A DNA stretch of 64,000 nt from Porphyra umbilicalis (GCA_002049455.2 KV918766.1:310001-374000); one strand, 5' to 3'. Shown: positions 10,629-21,734, numbered from the stretch's first letter. The notes: a model not told the origin generated them from the sequence alone. Numbers and translations are program-made.

Positions 10629-12702
10629 ATGCCCGATGAGCCTGAGGACGAGTCTAGGAGCCCGGCGTGGAGGTACATGGTCTTTTCCTCCGACCGCCTG
10701 CGCATGTCGTGCCCGGGTGCAGAGTGCATGTACAAGGGGAGGGCGGTGAACATCACCCGCGGTGCGCGGCACATCTACGACTGTGCTGTCGCGCGAACGG
10801 CGCAGCCGGCGCTCATCGTCGACCTCGAGCGCTACAACGCGGCCAGGGCCGCCAAACGAGCGGGACTCGGCGCCGCGGGGGCAACAGGGGCGGCGATGGG
10901 GGGGTCGGTGAGTGCCGCTCCTTCCGAGGAGGCGGAGCGCTGGAAGGTGAAGTTCGCCATGGCTATGTACAAACACGGGCTCGCGTTCAACCTTTTCGAC
11001 AGTCTCACGTGGCGCGACGTGCTGCTCGACATCTCGGGCGGGCGCTTTGCAAGCCCTGGGAATCGGCACGAGGTGGGCGGACGGCTGCTGATTGGGGCTG
11101 CCGGAACCAGCGACGGGCAAATGTCTGAGCGCATGGCGGGTGCACGCACGTGTGGGGTGTCTATTGACGGCATGACAAGCGTGACACGTAAAGGTGTACA
11201 ATATTATTGTCTTCTTGCCGTTGGCGCTCTACCTGGCTTCTTTTCGACTGGGCGCCGACCGCTCGACGGCCCAAAACCTGCTAGTGGAGCTGATACAAGG
11301 GCTACAGGCGCGATTGGCGCTGCGTTATGGCGGGGCCACGCTCAGCGATTGGGTTGACCCAGGGCACAATCGCGAGAACCAGCTTGCGCTGTGCTGGTTA
11401 TGGGGATTGGTGACCGACAACCCAACCCCGATGCGGCTCATGCGGAGTCTCGCGGCTGACGCTAACGTCTGCCTTTTTTATATGGGTGCGCTGCCCACGC
11501 GGACAACTTGGTGGCAAAAGATCATGCGCTGATTGAGCCTTTCATGTTGGCTCTGCGAGACAGCGTCGCTGCTGGGGTGCTCTTCACCCGCAGCACGCGG
11601 GCAGGCGCACTGCTGGCACGCAATGCGCGACATCTACGCAACGCCGGGGCCAAGATTCGGTCGCTGGAGCTTTACAGCCGTACTCGCCGAGTGGGGGAGG
11701 CCGCCACGATCACCTCGGTGCAGGCCAATCTCCTGGCGCTACGTCGCACCCTGGGGGACAATCGACATGAACCCCCAGCGGCACGCATCCGCATACTTCC
11801 CAGAGTTGAGACCATCATTGACAGCCCGACCACCGAGCGGTCATTGGTTACGTGTGTGCCGTTACTGAAAGCCCTGGCGTCATCTGTCGCTGTGTTGGAA
11901 GCCGACGCGGCACCGCTGTCGTCCGCGGTGGGCTTTTTTTTGGCGTTGCGATTGTGCCTTGACCAATCATTTGCGGAGCTTACCATAGCCGTGCGGTCAT
12001 CCATCCAAAGTTCTCTTGGCCGTCGGTTTCGCTGATACAGGACCCCCTTTTGGTCCTCGCGTTTTACCTGGACCCTTTTTGGTGTCCTTTACGCCAGCGG
12101 GTGGCAGCGATGCAGTGGGACGGCACGACATTGCCTGCACTGAGGGGCAGGGCGGTCTAGTTTCTGGCTCGCGACGACGCCAGCTACTCGCTGCGTTTGT
12201 CCAGGGACCTGGCAGTATTTTTGACGTGCGCAGAGCAACTCCCCGTGGCCTCTGCTGGGCGTGATTTGCACCCCGCACAGTGGTGGATGCTTGTGGGAGA
12301 GCCTCTCTCCACTTTGCGTGTCGTCGCTCTGCGGCTTTTTGCTCTTCCTCCGTCGGCTGCTGGCAGGGAACGGGCCTTTAGACCGCGAAGCTCGTGTACA
12401 AGGCGGTCCGCAACCACCTCGACCCTGCCAAAGCGGATATGCAGACGAGGATTATGTTTAATAGCGCACAACTGGCGCGGGCGGACATCATCGCGTCGCA
12501 CGGACGGTCGTGCGCGGAGCACAAGCTCTTGGAGCGACTGGGTATGGCTGCGGTGGACCGAACTCCTGCGGCGCCCCCCGCTTCTGCCGACGGTAGCGAG
12601 GGCGCAGGAGAGGAAAAATTCGCAGGTGATATTGAAGAGGCAGCGCCGGCTGCGTTTGACGCGATAGTTGAGGGTGTAGTAAACGGTGATGACGACGAGT
12701 GA
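10629..12702 (+). pseudogene. hAT-superfamily transposase (DUF659 type), frameshifted
   Basis: Decayed transposase spread over all three frames. 10629-11357: N-terminus with CPGAEC...HIYDC, a degenerate BED-type zinc finger, then a DUF659-like region (AFNLFDSLTWRDVL; SIDGMTSVTRKGVQYYCLL, the DDE-fold D-G-x-T strand). 11194-11532: LVTDNPTPMRLM, the equivalent of the hAT TDNASNM motif. 11508-12035: alpha-helical insertion domain, followed in another frame by LAFYLDPF. 12197 onward: HPAQWWMLVG...ALPPSAAGRERAF, the diagnostic hAT dimerisation motif; the last part (about 12394-12702) is again shifted. At least three indels, so not functional. It lies 300 bp from the hAT-type MITE, but its own terminal repeats were not found. 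Confidence 0.82.
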
Positions 12703-14342
12703 GGACCGTGGAAAACAAGTCTTACAATATAAGCGAAAAAAATGACAAGACGCCAACAAGTTATTCCGCGCCCGACTCAGCCCCCCCCCCCCCCCCCCCC
12801 CGCATCACATCCGCCTGCCCCAGCCGCCCCCTGCGCCTCTGCGTGCCCGATTCGCCGCCCCCCTTCGCATCTGCGTTCCCTATCTGCCCCCACCACCGCA
12901 CCCGCGTATTCCAGCCGCCTTGCCCGCCACGCCTTCGCGCATCAGCCGATAGCCCCCAGGCATCCGCACGCACCATCCCACCCCCCGCCTCCCTCCCCCC
13001 GCCGCACCCGCGTGTCCTTGTACGTCCTCTCCCCCCATCCACACCCTGCCTGTGTGCGTACGCGTTGCGACAACGGAGCGACCACCAGAAAAACGTCTTC
13101 TTGTAGTGCTGCCACCGATCCGTCTCCCCAAGCCCCCGCCCCCTCCCCGTCCCTCCATCGTGGTAGTCTTGCTGTGCGTCGCGGAGACGCGCAAACTAGC
13201 CCAGTGCGCTCTGGGATCACTTGCCTGGCGGGGGGTTCGGTGGCAGTGCTCAGGCACAGGCAGTTAAGGAAAAGTGGAGGGGGGGGGAGAGGCAGCGTGG
13301 GTCAAGGAAGAGGGGGGATGGGCGAAACCAAATGGTGCATGAAGAGACGGGGGGGGCTGGGTGGGAGGGGGAGAGAGCAAAGAGCAGAGGATCAAAGCGA
13401 AAATGGTACGGCAGTCGAGCGGCACAGATCTGACCGCAACGACGACAGTCAAGGTGACACAAATAGGAGCCATGGGTAGGGTACAAAAAGCGAGCACATG
13501 TTTACATCTCCTACAAGTAGAGGTGCAGGCGACGTGGCTGCGGGGGGGGGGGGGGGGCGCCGACGCCGAGCGCTGTGTGGCGCGACAGTGGCAAGGTGTA
13601 GGTGGCCTTGTGTCTGAGCGGCGTTGCCCACTTGTCAGAGCACATCCTCAGAGCAAGCCCAGCGGTGCCCGCCAACGCCATAGTATAGCATTTTCGACTC
13701 GATTCGTGGCGCATTGTGAGTAGCCCCTCCAAATTATGGAGCGGCCGATGGTCGATGTCTTCCAGCGGTTCGGGCGCCAGAGTATAGCGGAAAATCCGAA
13801 TTCTTCGGGACCGCGCCAGGAAGTGGAGGAGGAGCCCCGCCTGCACCATCCCAGCTGAAAACCATGCGTTTTCTGCTGGCGGAGCGCCCGCTGCGGAAGT
13901 GTAAAGATATGTACTCCCTCCCCTCTCTATTCGCATATTGCCCCCCCGCCCTGCACCCCCCCCACATGAGTTGAAGGGCGTATTTTGGGGGACTCGGCCA
14001 TCACGCTCGCCAGGAAGAATGCATGGGTTCAGCGCCACCCCCCCCCCCGACCCTCGGCCAGCTGAAACAAACTGAAGATGTCGACGAAGAAGCAGACGTA
14101 TTAGATCGCTTCTCTGTTTATGTTGAGCACAGTGGCGGTGACTGGCAAAAAGACGACAGCATTTGAATCCTCCCTGTTGCACAGTGCTTCCAGGAGGAGG
14201 GAATGTATGGTCGCTGGCTTCGAAAGCGACGTTGCAGCTGGACGTGTCTTGTGGTCATTGGTCAGGCGATTGAAAGAAACCACATGGCCACGTTGAAGTG
14301 TCTCACATTCGAGATGACCTTTCGATTCGTAGCGGCATGTTC
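12703..14342. other. homopolymer-rich stretch, no supportable gene
   Basis: Begins with an AT-rich spacer, then a run of about 20 C at 12781-12800 and a C-rich strand to 13160, switching to G/A-rich from 13270 to 13390 and a G run at 13543-13556. The long + frame at 12742-13479 is low-complexity Pro/Ala/Arg and changes character exactly where base composition flips, so I treat it as non-coding. 13730-14340 contains short scattered frames only. Nothing recognised. Confidence 0.5.
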
Positions 14343-14356
14343 CCGCCATATGGCTC

Positions 14357-14437
14357 CGCCAAACGTTGGGATGGCGTAGATCTCACGCCATACAACCGGA
14401 ATATAGCGTCGGATCTCCGCCATCCCAACATTTGGCG
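14357..14437. repeat. foldback sequence with 33-bp imperfect arms
   Basis: CGCCAAACGTTGGGATGGCG at 14357-14376 is matched in inverse by CGCCATCCCAACATTTGGCG at 14418-14437 (one mismatch in 20). Pairing continues inward with a few mismatches through GTAGATC / GATCTCC, leaving a loop of about 15 nt. A diverged direct duplication follows: ATAAATCTGACCGCTGGGC (14451) and ATAATCCGAACCGCTGGGC (14513). This is either a small foldback transposon or remains of one, about 400 bp upstream of the synthetase start. Confidence 0.65.
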
Positions 14438-14602
14438 TGGATTCCGCGCCATAAATCTGACCGCTGGGCACCCCTTTCCGCTATAATTTGGCGTTAGCGG
14501 AGATTCTCCGCCATAATCCGAACCGCTGGGCTTGCTCTCAAGAGATGCTCGTGACTCTCTGGTCTATCATTCGTCGTGTGAAATTGGTTTTGTCGTTTCG
14601 CA

Positions 14603-14634
14603 AGTCCAGGTTGTTTTCGCGAACGCGCTTTCAG
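14603..14634 (+). repeat. family A terminal fragment
   Basis: AGTCCAGG-TGTTTTCGCGAACGCG plus CTTTCAG repeats the left end of the family A element at 9346-9378, with two differences. The rest of the element is absent, so this is a solo end or a truncated insertion roughly 200 bp in front of the asparaginyl-tRNA synthetase ATG. Confidence 0.6.
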
Positions 14635-14689
14635 TTTGACTGTGGTGGTGCAGCTTGTGGCGCAGAGCCATCCGTCTTGCTCGAGATCG

Positions 14690-14828
14690 TCGTCGACGCG
14701 TCGCCCTGCGTCCCACAACGGCGGACCTGCTCTCATCTGCCCCGTTCTCTGACCAGCCAAGCAGCACTTTTTCCCACTCCCTCCTTCCATCAGCGCTGCC
14801 TCAAGTGTGCCATCAAGTGCGCCGCGCC
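14690..14828 (+). promoter_or_regulatory. C/T-rich leader of the asparaginyl-tRNA synthetase gene
   Basis: Pyrimidine-biased strand (tctcatctgccccgttctc, tttttcccactccctccttc) immediately before the ATG at 14829, whose context gccgcgccATGG is strong. Probable promoter proximal region and 5' UTR; the transcription start cannot be placed from sequence alone. Confidence 0.4.
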
Positions 14829-16828
14829 ATGGCGCACCTGCGTGCCGCCTCGGCCGCGACCGCCGTGCGGCGGTCGTCGGCGGCGTTTGCGTCGCCGCTG
14901 GTCCGCCCGACCGCCGCCCCGTCGATGGGGCCGTCGGTGTGCTGCTCCACAGTCCCACCCCCGTCCACGGCGCTGCACTTTTCGGGAAGGGGCGGGGGTG
15001 CGCTGCTGGGGCGGGCGGTGGGGTCGCGGGGCGGCGCCGCGGCGCTGCGCGCCACCCCGCCCGCCGCTGGCCGGCCGGGCGCCGCCAGCGTGCGGATGCT
15101 GTCTGCCAATGCGGGGCTGCCTGCCTCCGACGGCGCCGCCCCCGCCGCCCCCGCCGCCGAGGCGGCCGCCAATGGCGACGCTGCGCCAACGTCCATCCCC
15201 CCCCCCCGGCAGCGGCCGGCGGCGAAGACGCGCCGCTGCCGCCGCCCACCCTCGTCTCTGGCGAGCGCCTGCGCGTCAAGGCGGTCCTCTCTGCCGGCAC
15301 CTCCCTCCTCGGCGCCACCGTCACGGTCAAGGGGTGGGTGCGCACGGTGCGGTCGCAAAAGACGTTTGCCTTCCTCTCGCTCAATGACGGGTCGGTCGTC
15401 ACGTCGCTGCAGGTGGTCGTCCCCCCCGAGTGCCCGGCCTTTACGTCGCTCCTCCCATCCCTTTCCACCGGCGCGTCGGTGGCCGTCACGGGCACGGTCG
15501 TGGCGTCGCCCGGCGCGGGCCAAGAGGTGGAAGTGCAGGCTGCCGACGTGACGCTCCTCGGCGGGTGCCCCCCCGAGGGGTACCCCCTGCAAAAGAAGCG
15601 CCACTCCCTCGAGTTCCTCCGCGGCATTGCGCACCTGCGGGGGCGCTCCAACGTGGGGGGGGCGGTCGCGCGCGTCCGCTCCGCCCTCGCCGTCGGCACG
15701 CACGCGTACTTTGGGGGGCGCGGCTTTGTGTACGTGTCGACGCCCGTCATCACCGCGTCGGATTGTGAGGGGGCGGGCGAGATGTTTCGCGTGTCGGCGC
15801 GGCGGGGGGGGGGGGAGTCGCAGGCGACCGACGACGGGGCGGCCGCGGCGCCACCGGCGGCGGCGGCGGCGGCGGCGGCTGCTGACGGTGGCGGCGGCGC
15901 CGCCACTGCCGCCGCCGCGCCGCCCGCCGCGGGCGCCGTTGCCGACGGCGGGGCGGAGGAGGAGTTTTTTGGCAAACCCGCCTACCTCACCGTCTCGGGC
16001 CAGCTGTCGGCCGAGGCGTACGCGACGGCCCTGTCGGACGTCTACACGTTTGGGCCGACCTTCCGCGCGGAGAACTCCAACACGTCTCGCCACCTGTCTG
16101 AGTTTTGGATGATCGAGCCGGAGCTGGCGTTTGCGTCCCTCCCCGACGCCATGGCGTCGGCGGAGAGCTACCTCCGCACCGTCGTCGGGTCGGCGCTCGT
16201 CACGTGTGCAACCGACTTGGAGTACCTCGACAAGACCTTTCAACCCGGGCTCGTCGACGCGCTGACGGCCGTCGCGTCCAAGCCGTTTGCGCGCCTGGCC
16301 TACACGGAAGCCATTGACATCCTGGCGGCGGCCGACGCGGCGGTCGCCAACACCAAGGCCGGCAAGAAGCGGGCGGCCAAGGGCAAACCCGCGGGCCTCT
16401 TTGAGTTCCCCGTCGCGTGGGGCGTCGACCTCGCCTCGGAGCACGAGCGCTATCTCGCCGAGGTGCACGTCGGGGGCCCCGTGTTTGTGTACAACTACCC
16501 GGCCGCCATCAAGGCGTGGTACATGCGGGAGAACCGGGCCGACGGCGGCAAAACGGTCGAGGCGATGGACCTCCTCGTGCCGGGCATTGGGGAGCTCGTC
16601 GGCGGCAGCGCGCGCGAAGACGACTTGGCGGTGTGCGAGCGCAAGCTCCGCGACGGCGGCTTGGAGGTGGACGGCTACGGGTGGTACCTCGACTTGCGGC
16701 GGTACGGGTCGGTGCCGCACGCGGGGTACGGCGTCGGCTTTGAGCGGCTCGTGCAGTTTGTGACGGGGATGGAGAACATCCGGGACGTGATTCCCTTCCC
16801 GCGCTACCCGGGGTCGGCCGAATTTTGA
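14829..16828 (+). CDS. asnS: asparaginyl-tRNA synthetase, organelle-targeted (class IIb)
   Basis: Charges tRNA-Asn with asparagine, probably in plastid and/or mitochondrion. The N-terminus (MAHLRAASAATAVRRSSAAF) is an Ala/Arg/Ser-rich transit peptide of about 100 residues in the frame of the ATG. The frame then shifts at an 11-C run (15197-15207), one base away from continuity, most likely a homopolymer sequencing error. Downstream: OB-fold anticodon-binding domain (VTVKGWVRTVRSQKTFAFLS), class II motif 1 region (GFVYVSTPVITASDCEGAGEMF), an unusual Gly/Ala low-complexity insertion (about 15800-15960), motif 2 FRAENSNTSRHLSEFWMIEPE-type at 16061-16123 (asparagine rather than aspartate specific), and motif 3 with GVGFERL near 16735-16755. 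Stop TGA 16826-16828. The core resembles bacterial-type enzymes, as expected for an organellar copy. Confidence 0.93.
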
Positions 16829-17104
16829 GGCGCAAATGGCTGGCGCCTCGGGGGGGGGCAGTGGACGCGCGGGTGCTTGGATGCGGAGGGGCGGGCGGGT
16901 GGTCTGCAGAGGCGGTGCGCGCGGCCGTGGGCGGGTGCACAGCGGCGGACGGCGTCGGGCCCGGTGGCCACGTCGCCAGGGCGGGTCCAGGCAGCAGCCG
17001 ACCGTCGCCGACGACGGGGCTCGGCCGCCGCCCACTGACGCGCGCCCGCCCCACCGCACACGAGACACAGCGCCCTCCACGCAAAAACGTCCGCGCCCCG
17101 GCCC
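16829..17104. other. short convergent intergenic region
   Basis: 276 bp separate the stop codons of the synthetase (+) and the glycosyltransferase-like gene (-). GC-rich, with no AATAAA on either strand; both 3' ends must lie here or overlap the neighbouring gene. Confidence 0.6.
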
Positions 17105-19154
17105 TCACATCTGGTCCTTTAAAGAGTTTTTCAGCCCGTGCCCGTCGCCGAGCGGAAACACGACGTCCGCCGCCTTGCCCGGCGTCGCCTTGGCCGCCGC
17201 CGACACCCAACTCCCGTACGTACTCCGCGGGGCGAGCACGTGGTAGGCCGCGCCCGCCTGCAGGTGGAGGCTCCCCAACGCGGCCGCCGCCACCTCCCCG
17301 ACGCTCGGCACGCTGCCGTCCCGCCGCGCCGCCGGGCGGCCCGCCCCCGACCCCGGCGGCGCATCGTCGGCCGCGTTACGGTGGACGGCCAGCGGGGGCG
17401 CCCACGGCGCGACCGCCGCCAGCGCGCGCGCCACCGCCGCCGGCGCAATGGCGGCCGCGTCCTCGCACGTCAACACCACCCCCGTGATGGTCGGCTGCGC
17501 AAAGGCGAGGCGCGCCGCCGCGTCGAGGGCGGCGGGCAGCGTCACACACACCATCTCGGGGTGGGCGCCGTAGCACTTGTCGCTCGCGCGGAGGGGCACG
17601 CCGACGAGGCACTCGCCGGCAGGGCAGGCTGCGAGTGCCGACGACGCGAGCACCGCCCGCACGTCCGCGGCGGCGCGCGCGTGCAGGCGCGTGAGGAAGT
17701 GGACGGCGCCGACGAGCCACGCGCGCCGCGCGGCGGCGGGGGGGAGGCCCGCCCACAGGGGGGCGGGGGCGGGGGGGGCAGTGCCCGCCGCGCCGCGCTC
17801 GCCGCTCGCGCCGCCGTCGCCGCGAGGCGCTGGGGGGGTGGCGCCGTCGGGGAGGAGGGTGGCAAACAGCCCCCGCGGCGCCGCGCCCGGCACGGCTGGG
17901 AAGAGCGTGTGGTAAAAGTGGCGGTTGCGCCCCGGCGTGAGCGTCACCACGTCGGCCGCGCCGGCGGCGGTCGCGTGCGGCACGAGCGCGTCCGACCACC
18001 AGTAGCGCGGGATGGCAACGGTCGACGCGGTCAGCCGCCCGGCGGCGACGAGGTCCGCAACGGCCGCGTGGGGGCACGTGCGGGAGAGGGGCTGGAAGTG
18101 GCACTCCCACCGCCCCTCGGCGGCCGCCCCATGGGGGCACCCGGTCGCCCAGTAAAAGGGCGGGTCGGGGTCGAGGAGCAGCACCCGCCCCGCCCGCACG
18201 GCCGCGTGGAGGGCGGGCAGGTGGTGCCGCACCTGCGCGCCAAAGCCTTGGCCCGTCCGGTACCTGCGCCATGGACAGGAGGGGGGGGGGGGCGGGGGGG
18301 GAGGGCGTGAAAAGCAGGCGCAGAGCGGTGGGGGGGGGGGGCGAGAAAAGCAGGCGCATAGTGGTGGGGGGGGGAGGGTGAGGGGACATTGACACGCGTG
18401 GCCGTTCCGCCACTGGCCGGGCTGGCCGCCAAAAGCGTCGTTAGCACACGCCGCCCGCTCGCCCGCCGGCGCGCACGCGAGGAGTGGCGCGGGACCGCCG
18501 TGCGCGGCTGTGTCCGCTCAAACGCATGGGCCCGAGCGCTCCCCCCCGCGGCCGGCCCGGCGGTCCGTCTGTCGATGCGTCCGTCGCCCCCCCCGACCGC
18601 CCCCCCCCCCCCCCCTCGCCCGACCCGCCCCCCCCCCCAAACGCACCGGTACACCAAAAACGACGACGCCGCACAGTCGACCGGATTCTGCCACGCGTCC
18701 AGCGCCGCCACCTGCGCGGCGAGGAGGTCCCCCCCCGGCGCCGTCCGCAGCAGCGACGGGTCCGTCCACGACCGCTCCCACACGTCGAGGGGCGAGCGCA
18801 GGGGCGCGTCGGGGGCCAGCGGCGGACCCGCCGCCGCCGCGGCGGTGGCATTGCGCGGCCGCAGCCGCGGCGCCGTCGCACCGACGGGGGCGGCGCGGGA
18901 GAGGGCGGCCGCCGGCCGCGCCGTCGGCAGCAGCGGGGCGACGTACAGGACCGCCGTCGCCGCGGCGGCGGCGGCGGCGAGGAGGCCGACGCAGACCACC
19001 ACCGCGGTGGTGGTCGGCCGCGCGCGCCGGGGGGGGGGCGGGGGGGCGGGGCGCCGCCGCCGCCACCACGGCCACCGGGGTGCCGCCGGTGCCGCCGCCG
19101 TGGCAATGGCGGGGGGGGGGGGGCACCACCGGGGGGGGGGGCGCCGCCGACCAT
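17105..19154 (-). CDS. putative type II membrane glycosyltransferase (fucosyltransferase-like), one intron
   Basis: Two exons on the minus strand. Exon 2 is 18263-17105 (stop TGA at 17107-17105). Exon 1 ends at 18647. The intron (18646-18264, 383 bp) starts GTGCGT, ends GCGCAG, and joins the exons in frame (phase 2) to read FLVYRYRTGQGFGAQVRHHL. Exon 1 encodes a single membrane span (VVCVGLLAAAAAAATAVLYV), a Pro/Ala stem, then WERSWTDPSLL and WQNPVDCAASSF. The start is unclear: ATG at 19154 is out of frame with the membrane span by a homopolymer length (runs of 10-11 C/G at 19115-19140). Exon 2 has VGVPLRASDKC, VVLTCEDA and a late LHLQAGAAYHVLAPRSTYGSW, arranged like alpha-1,6-fucosyltransferase/NodZ-type GT-B enzymes (donor-binding HxRRxDK region, then xSxS region). 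Golgi location is inferred from topology. The family assignment is tentative. Confidence 0.6.
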
Positions 19155-20655
19155 GGGGGCCCGCACCGCTGGCAGCGGGCCGCCGGTGGTGCCGCCGGCG
19201 CGGCGGAGGGGAGGGCGACCGCCGTGGAGTGGGGCAGGTGGCGGTCGTGCCACCCGAGGCGCGCGGGTGGGCGGGGTGCGTTGGCTTGCGTCTCGGCGGT
19301 CGGGCGCGGGGGGACGGCGTCGTCGGGGAGGAGTCAGAGCCAAACGATTAATACCTCTCTGGTGGTGGGGGCAAGTCGCGGCGCACACTCGGCAGTCGGC
19401 GCGGGGGGAGGTGACAAGGTGCCACCTGCGCACGCGTGCCCAGGACCCCATCACCCATCATGCTGACGGGGACATCCTCGACCGTCATCCATCAGACGGG
19501 GAGCGATGGGAGCGCGCCATCACGAGATGAAAAGAGCTCCAGGTGTCGACCCCGGCCCTCGCCACGTGCGCTGTCACACACGTGCTACGCCACGTGTTCG
19601 CGCCACGGCGCTCCGCACATACAGTCACTGAAAATGCGTTCGCGGAAATACCCTGAACTTGTTTACAACGTGCGAAGCAGCCGCCGATGACCAGCCCACG
19701 CGAACCACCCCCCTCGCGCGGCCGCGCATCCTCGGCAAACAAGCCACCGCCAACAAGCACCGACCCCACCGCCGCCCACGCCGTCGCCGTCACCGCCGCG
19801 CCTCCCCCCCCCAGAGACAAGCAGACGAATATCCCCGCACCTCCAGACGTGCACACCGCCGCCGGCCTACCGTCGCACCCGTCCCGGTCGCCACGGCCGC
19901 GGCAGTTGGGCGCCGCCGCCGCTGCCGCAGTCAGGCCGCCGTCAAACTCCGCGCCGCCGTCCGCCGCCGGCGCGTCGGAGGCGGTGCGCACGCCCGCTAG
20001 CGGCGGCAGCGGCGACGGTGGGGCCATGGACCACAGCCCGCCGCCGCCGCCGTTGCCGTGGCAGCCACCACCCGTCGCAGTCGTGGCGATGGCGGGCGCG
20101 ACAGCGGCGGCAGCCGCGGCAGGGGAGGCGGTGGTAGCGCTGCCGGCGCCCTTGCCCGCTCCCAACGGCGGCGGAGCTCGTCCCCTGTCAGACAGTGGCG
20201 GAGGCGAGGAGTGGGGGGACACCGCAACGGGCGGGGCTGCCGTAAACGCTGCCGCCGCGTCGGCACGGGGGCGGCGGCGCCTCGGACCATGCCACATCGC
20301 GCGCGACGGGCGGTGCGGCCGCCGGCGGGGACACCCACACGCGCGCGCGAGGGGGTGGGTGGGGCTGGTCGCCTCGTCGGCGCGGCGGCCGACCGCGCCC
20401 CGGCTGTGTTGGTCGCGGGCGGTCGCGCACGGACGCGCGCGCGGGAGGTGTGTCGGGCGTGTCCGGCCACCGCGGTGGTGACCCCGACGACAGCGGTGGT
20501 GCGGCCATCGGCAGCTCCCGCCGGCCGTCCGGGAGCCCTCTCCTCCAGGACGATGGGTCGCGAGCGTCTGCTTGAAAATTCGAACAGAATGTGCCTTGGT
20601 TGTCCCGTGGAGCGCCATCGTCGGACTTAACCACAAAATACAGTCGACGCGTCTG
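19155..20655. other. upstream region of the glycosyltransferase gene with a weak Ala/Pro-rich frame
   Basis: 19155-19680 is the likely 5' flank of the minus-strand gene. From 19687 to 20481 (+) there is a 264-codon frame starting MTSPREPPPSRG, dominated by Ala, Pro and Gly; the opposite strand is open over 19485-20636 as well. Neither translation has a recognisable domain, and both can be explained by GC content, so I do not call a gene. A divergently transcribed disordered protein remains possible. Confidence 0.35.
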
Positions 20656-20985
20656 ACCAGATCGACGTTTCCGGGGGTCTGAACGCACCACCCTCATTCT
20701 GAGGCAATTGACCCAGACATCCTACGAAAAGCGACGTACGGCGTCCGTATGACCGCGGCTGACATGCTACAAACGAGAAAAGCTACAGAAAGTGCTGGAC
20801 GCATGTTGCGCACCGAACCATGCCCAAAGGACCCGCAGCAGTGATCGATACACTGCGTACCGCCCGAAAAGGTGTGCACACCGGGCCAACCGCAAGTACT
20901 CCCGCGCGTGCACTGGAGAAAAAAAAAAGTTATGTGTGTGACCCCATGCGCATGTTGATAAGTACCCTGGACTAAAGTCCAGGGA
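20656..20985 (+). repeat. family A repeat, copy 2
   Basis: Same orientation as copy 1. Matches 9389-9710 over its length (for example GACCAGATCGACGTTTCCGG at the start and TGATAAGTACCCT near the end). It lacks the first ~40 bp including the left terminal repeat. It ends in a perfect 20-bp palindrome CCCTGGACTAAAGTCCAGGG (20966-20985 approximately), half of which is the right terminal repeat. Confidence 0.75.
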
Positions 20986-21138
20986 AATAGAGAGTTTTGG
21001 CATGTAATCTGACGGTCGCTCTCGACTGTTTCTCGACTGTATCTGGATAGACTGGGGGCACCGGAGTTTTACTTCTGTCGGACTCAAGTGAGTTTGGGCA
21101 AGTAAAATTCCGGTAATTCGACGGTCCTGTACAGACCA
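20986..21138. other. short spacer before the Harbinger remnant
   Basis: Contains two similar short blocks (aGTTTTggcatgtaatctgacggtc and aGTTTgggcaagtaaaattcc...cgacggtc, about 20995 and 21090) in direct orientation, perhaps subterminal repeats of the neighbouring element. No gene. Confidence 0.35.
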
Positions 21139-21734
21139 GTGGCTGAATGCGTGGCGCGCCGCCGCCGGTGCGGTGTTGCAGCCGATGGCGCGCGCGCCAA
21201 CACCCGCGGCGCCCGGCGAATTGGTCGACCCGCGCGCGGCACATGTGGCGCCACGACCAGGGGAGATGGAGGGGCTATGGCGGGCGGCCTACTTGTGTCT
21301 TGTCGCTTTCCGCGCTCGGGCACCTCCAATGGTACGTTTATGGGAGGCATGCGTTGTGTCAGTCGCGTGGGCTTGTTTGGTGCGGCAACCAGCATGGTGG
21401 CCATTACGGACTACAGGATGTCGCGGCTCGGGCGACTGTGCCACCGTTTGCGCCGGCAGATATTGGCCAGGCATGTGCTGGGGCACGAGCTTGTGGACAT
21501 GGCTGAGCTCGTTCGGCGCTGCGGATTGTGATGGAGTGGGGGTACAAGGAGTTGAAGCAGGTGTTTGCTTCCCTTGACTACAAGAGGAAGCTGACGCTGC
21601 GGGACGGACCATGCGGGCTGATGCACCCGGCCGCTGTGCTGTTGTGGAATGTGCGGTGCTGTTTGTACGGTTCTCAGACGTCCCAGTACTTTACGTGCGA
21701 GCCCCCCTCACTGGAGCAGTATCTGCAGCTCTGA
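21139..21734 (+). pseudogene. PIF/Harbinger-type DDE transposase, C-terminal remnant
   Basis: The last segment (21510-21734) reads SALRIVMEWGYKELKQVF, then LLWNVRCCLYGSQTSQYF and PPSLEQYL, a very typical C-terminal end of the Harbinger nuclease (DDE_Tnp_4), with the catalytic glutamate in VMEWGYKE. Upstream, in a different frame, LQWYVYGRHALCQSRGLV resembles the YxYGDxAY region with the catalytic aspartate replaced by arginine (GRHA for GDxA). The N-terminal part is missing or unrecognisable. At least one frameshift near 21505. TGA stop 21732-21734 lies four bases before the left arm of a large inverted repeat. Confidence 0.75.

Noticed and set aside
12742..13479. 245-codon plus-strand gene
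   Set aside because: Composition flips from Pro-rich to Gly/Arg-rich exactly where the DNA changes from C-rich to G-rich; starts next to a 20-C run; no domain.
14813..17080. 755-codon minus-strand gene antisense to the synthetase
   Set aside because: It is the GC-driven shadow of a clearly identified plus-strand enzyme.
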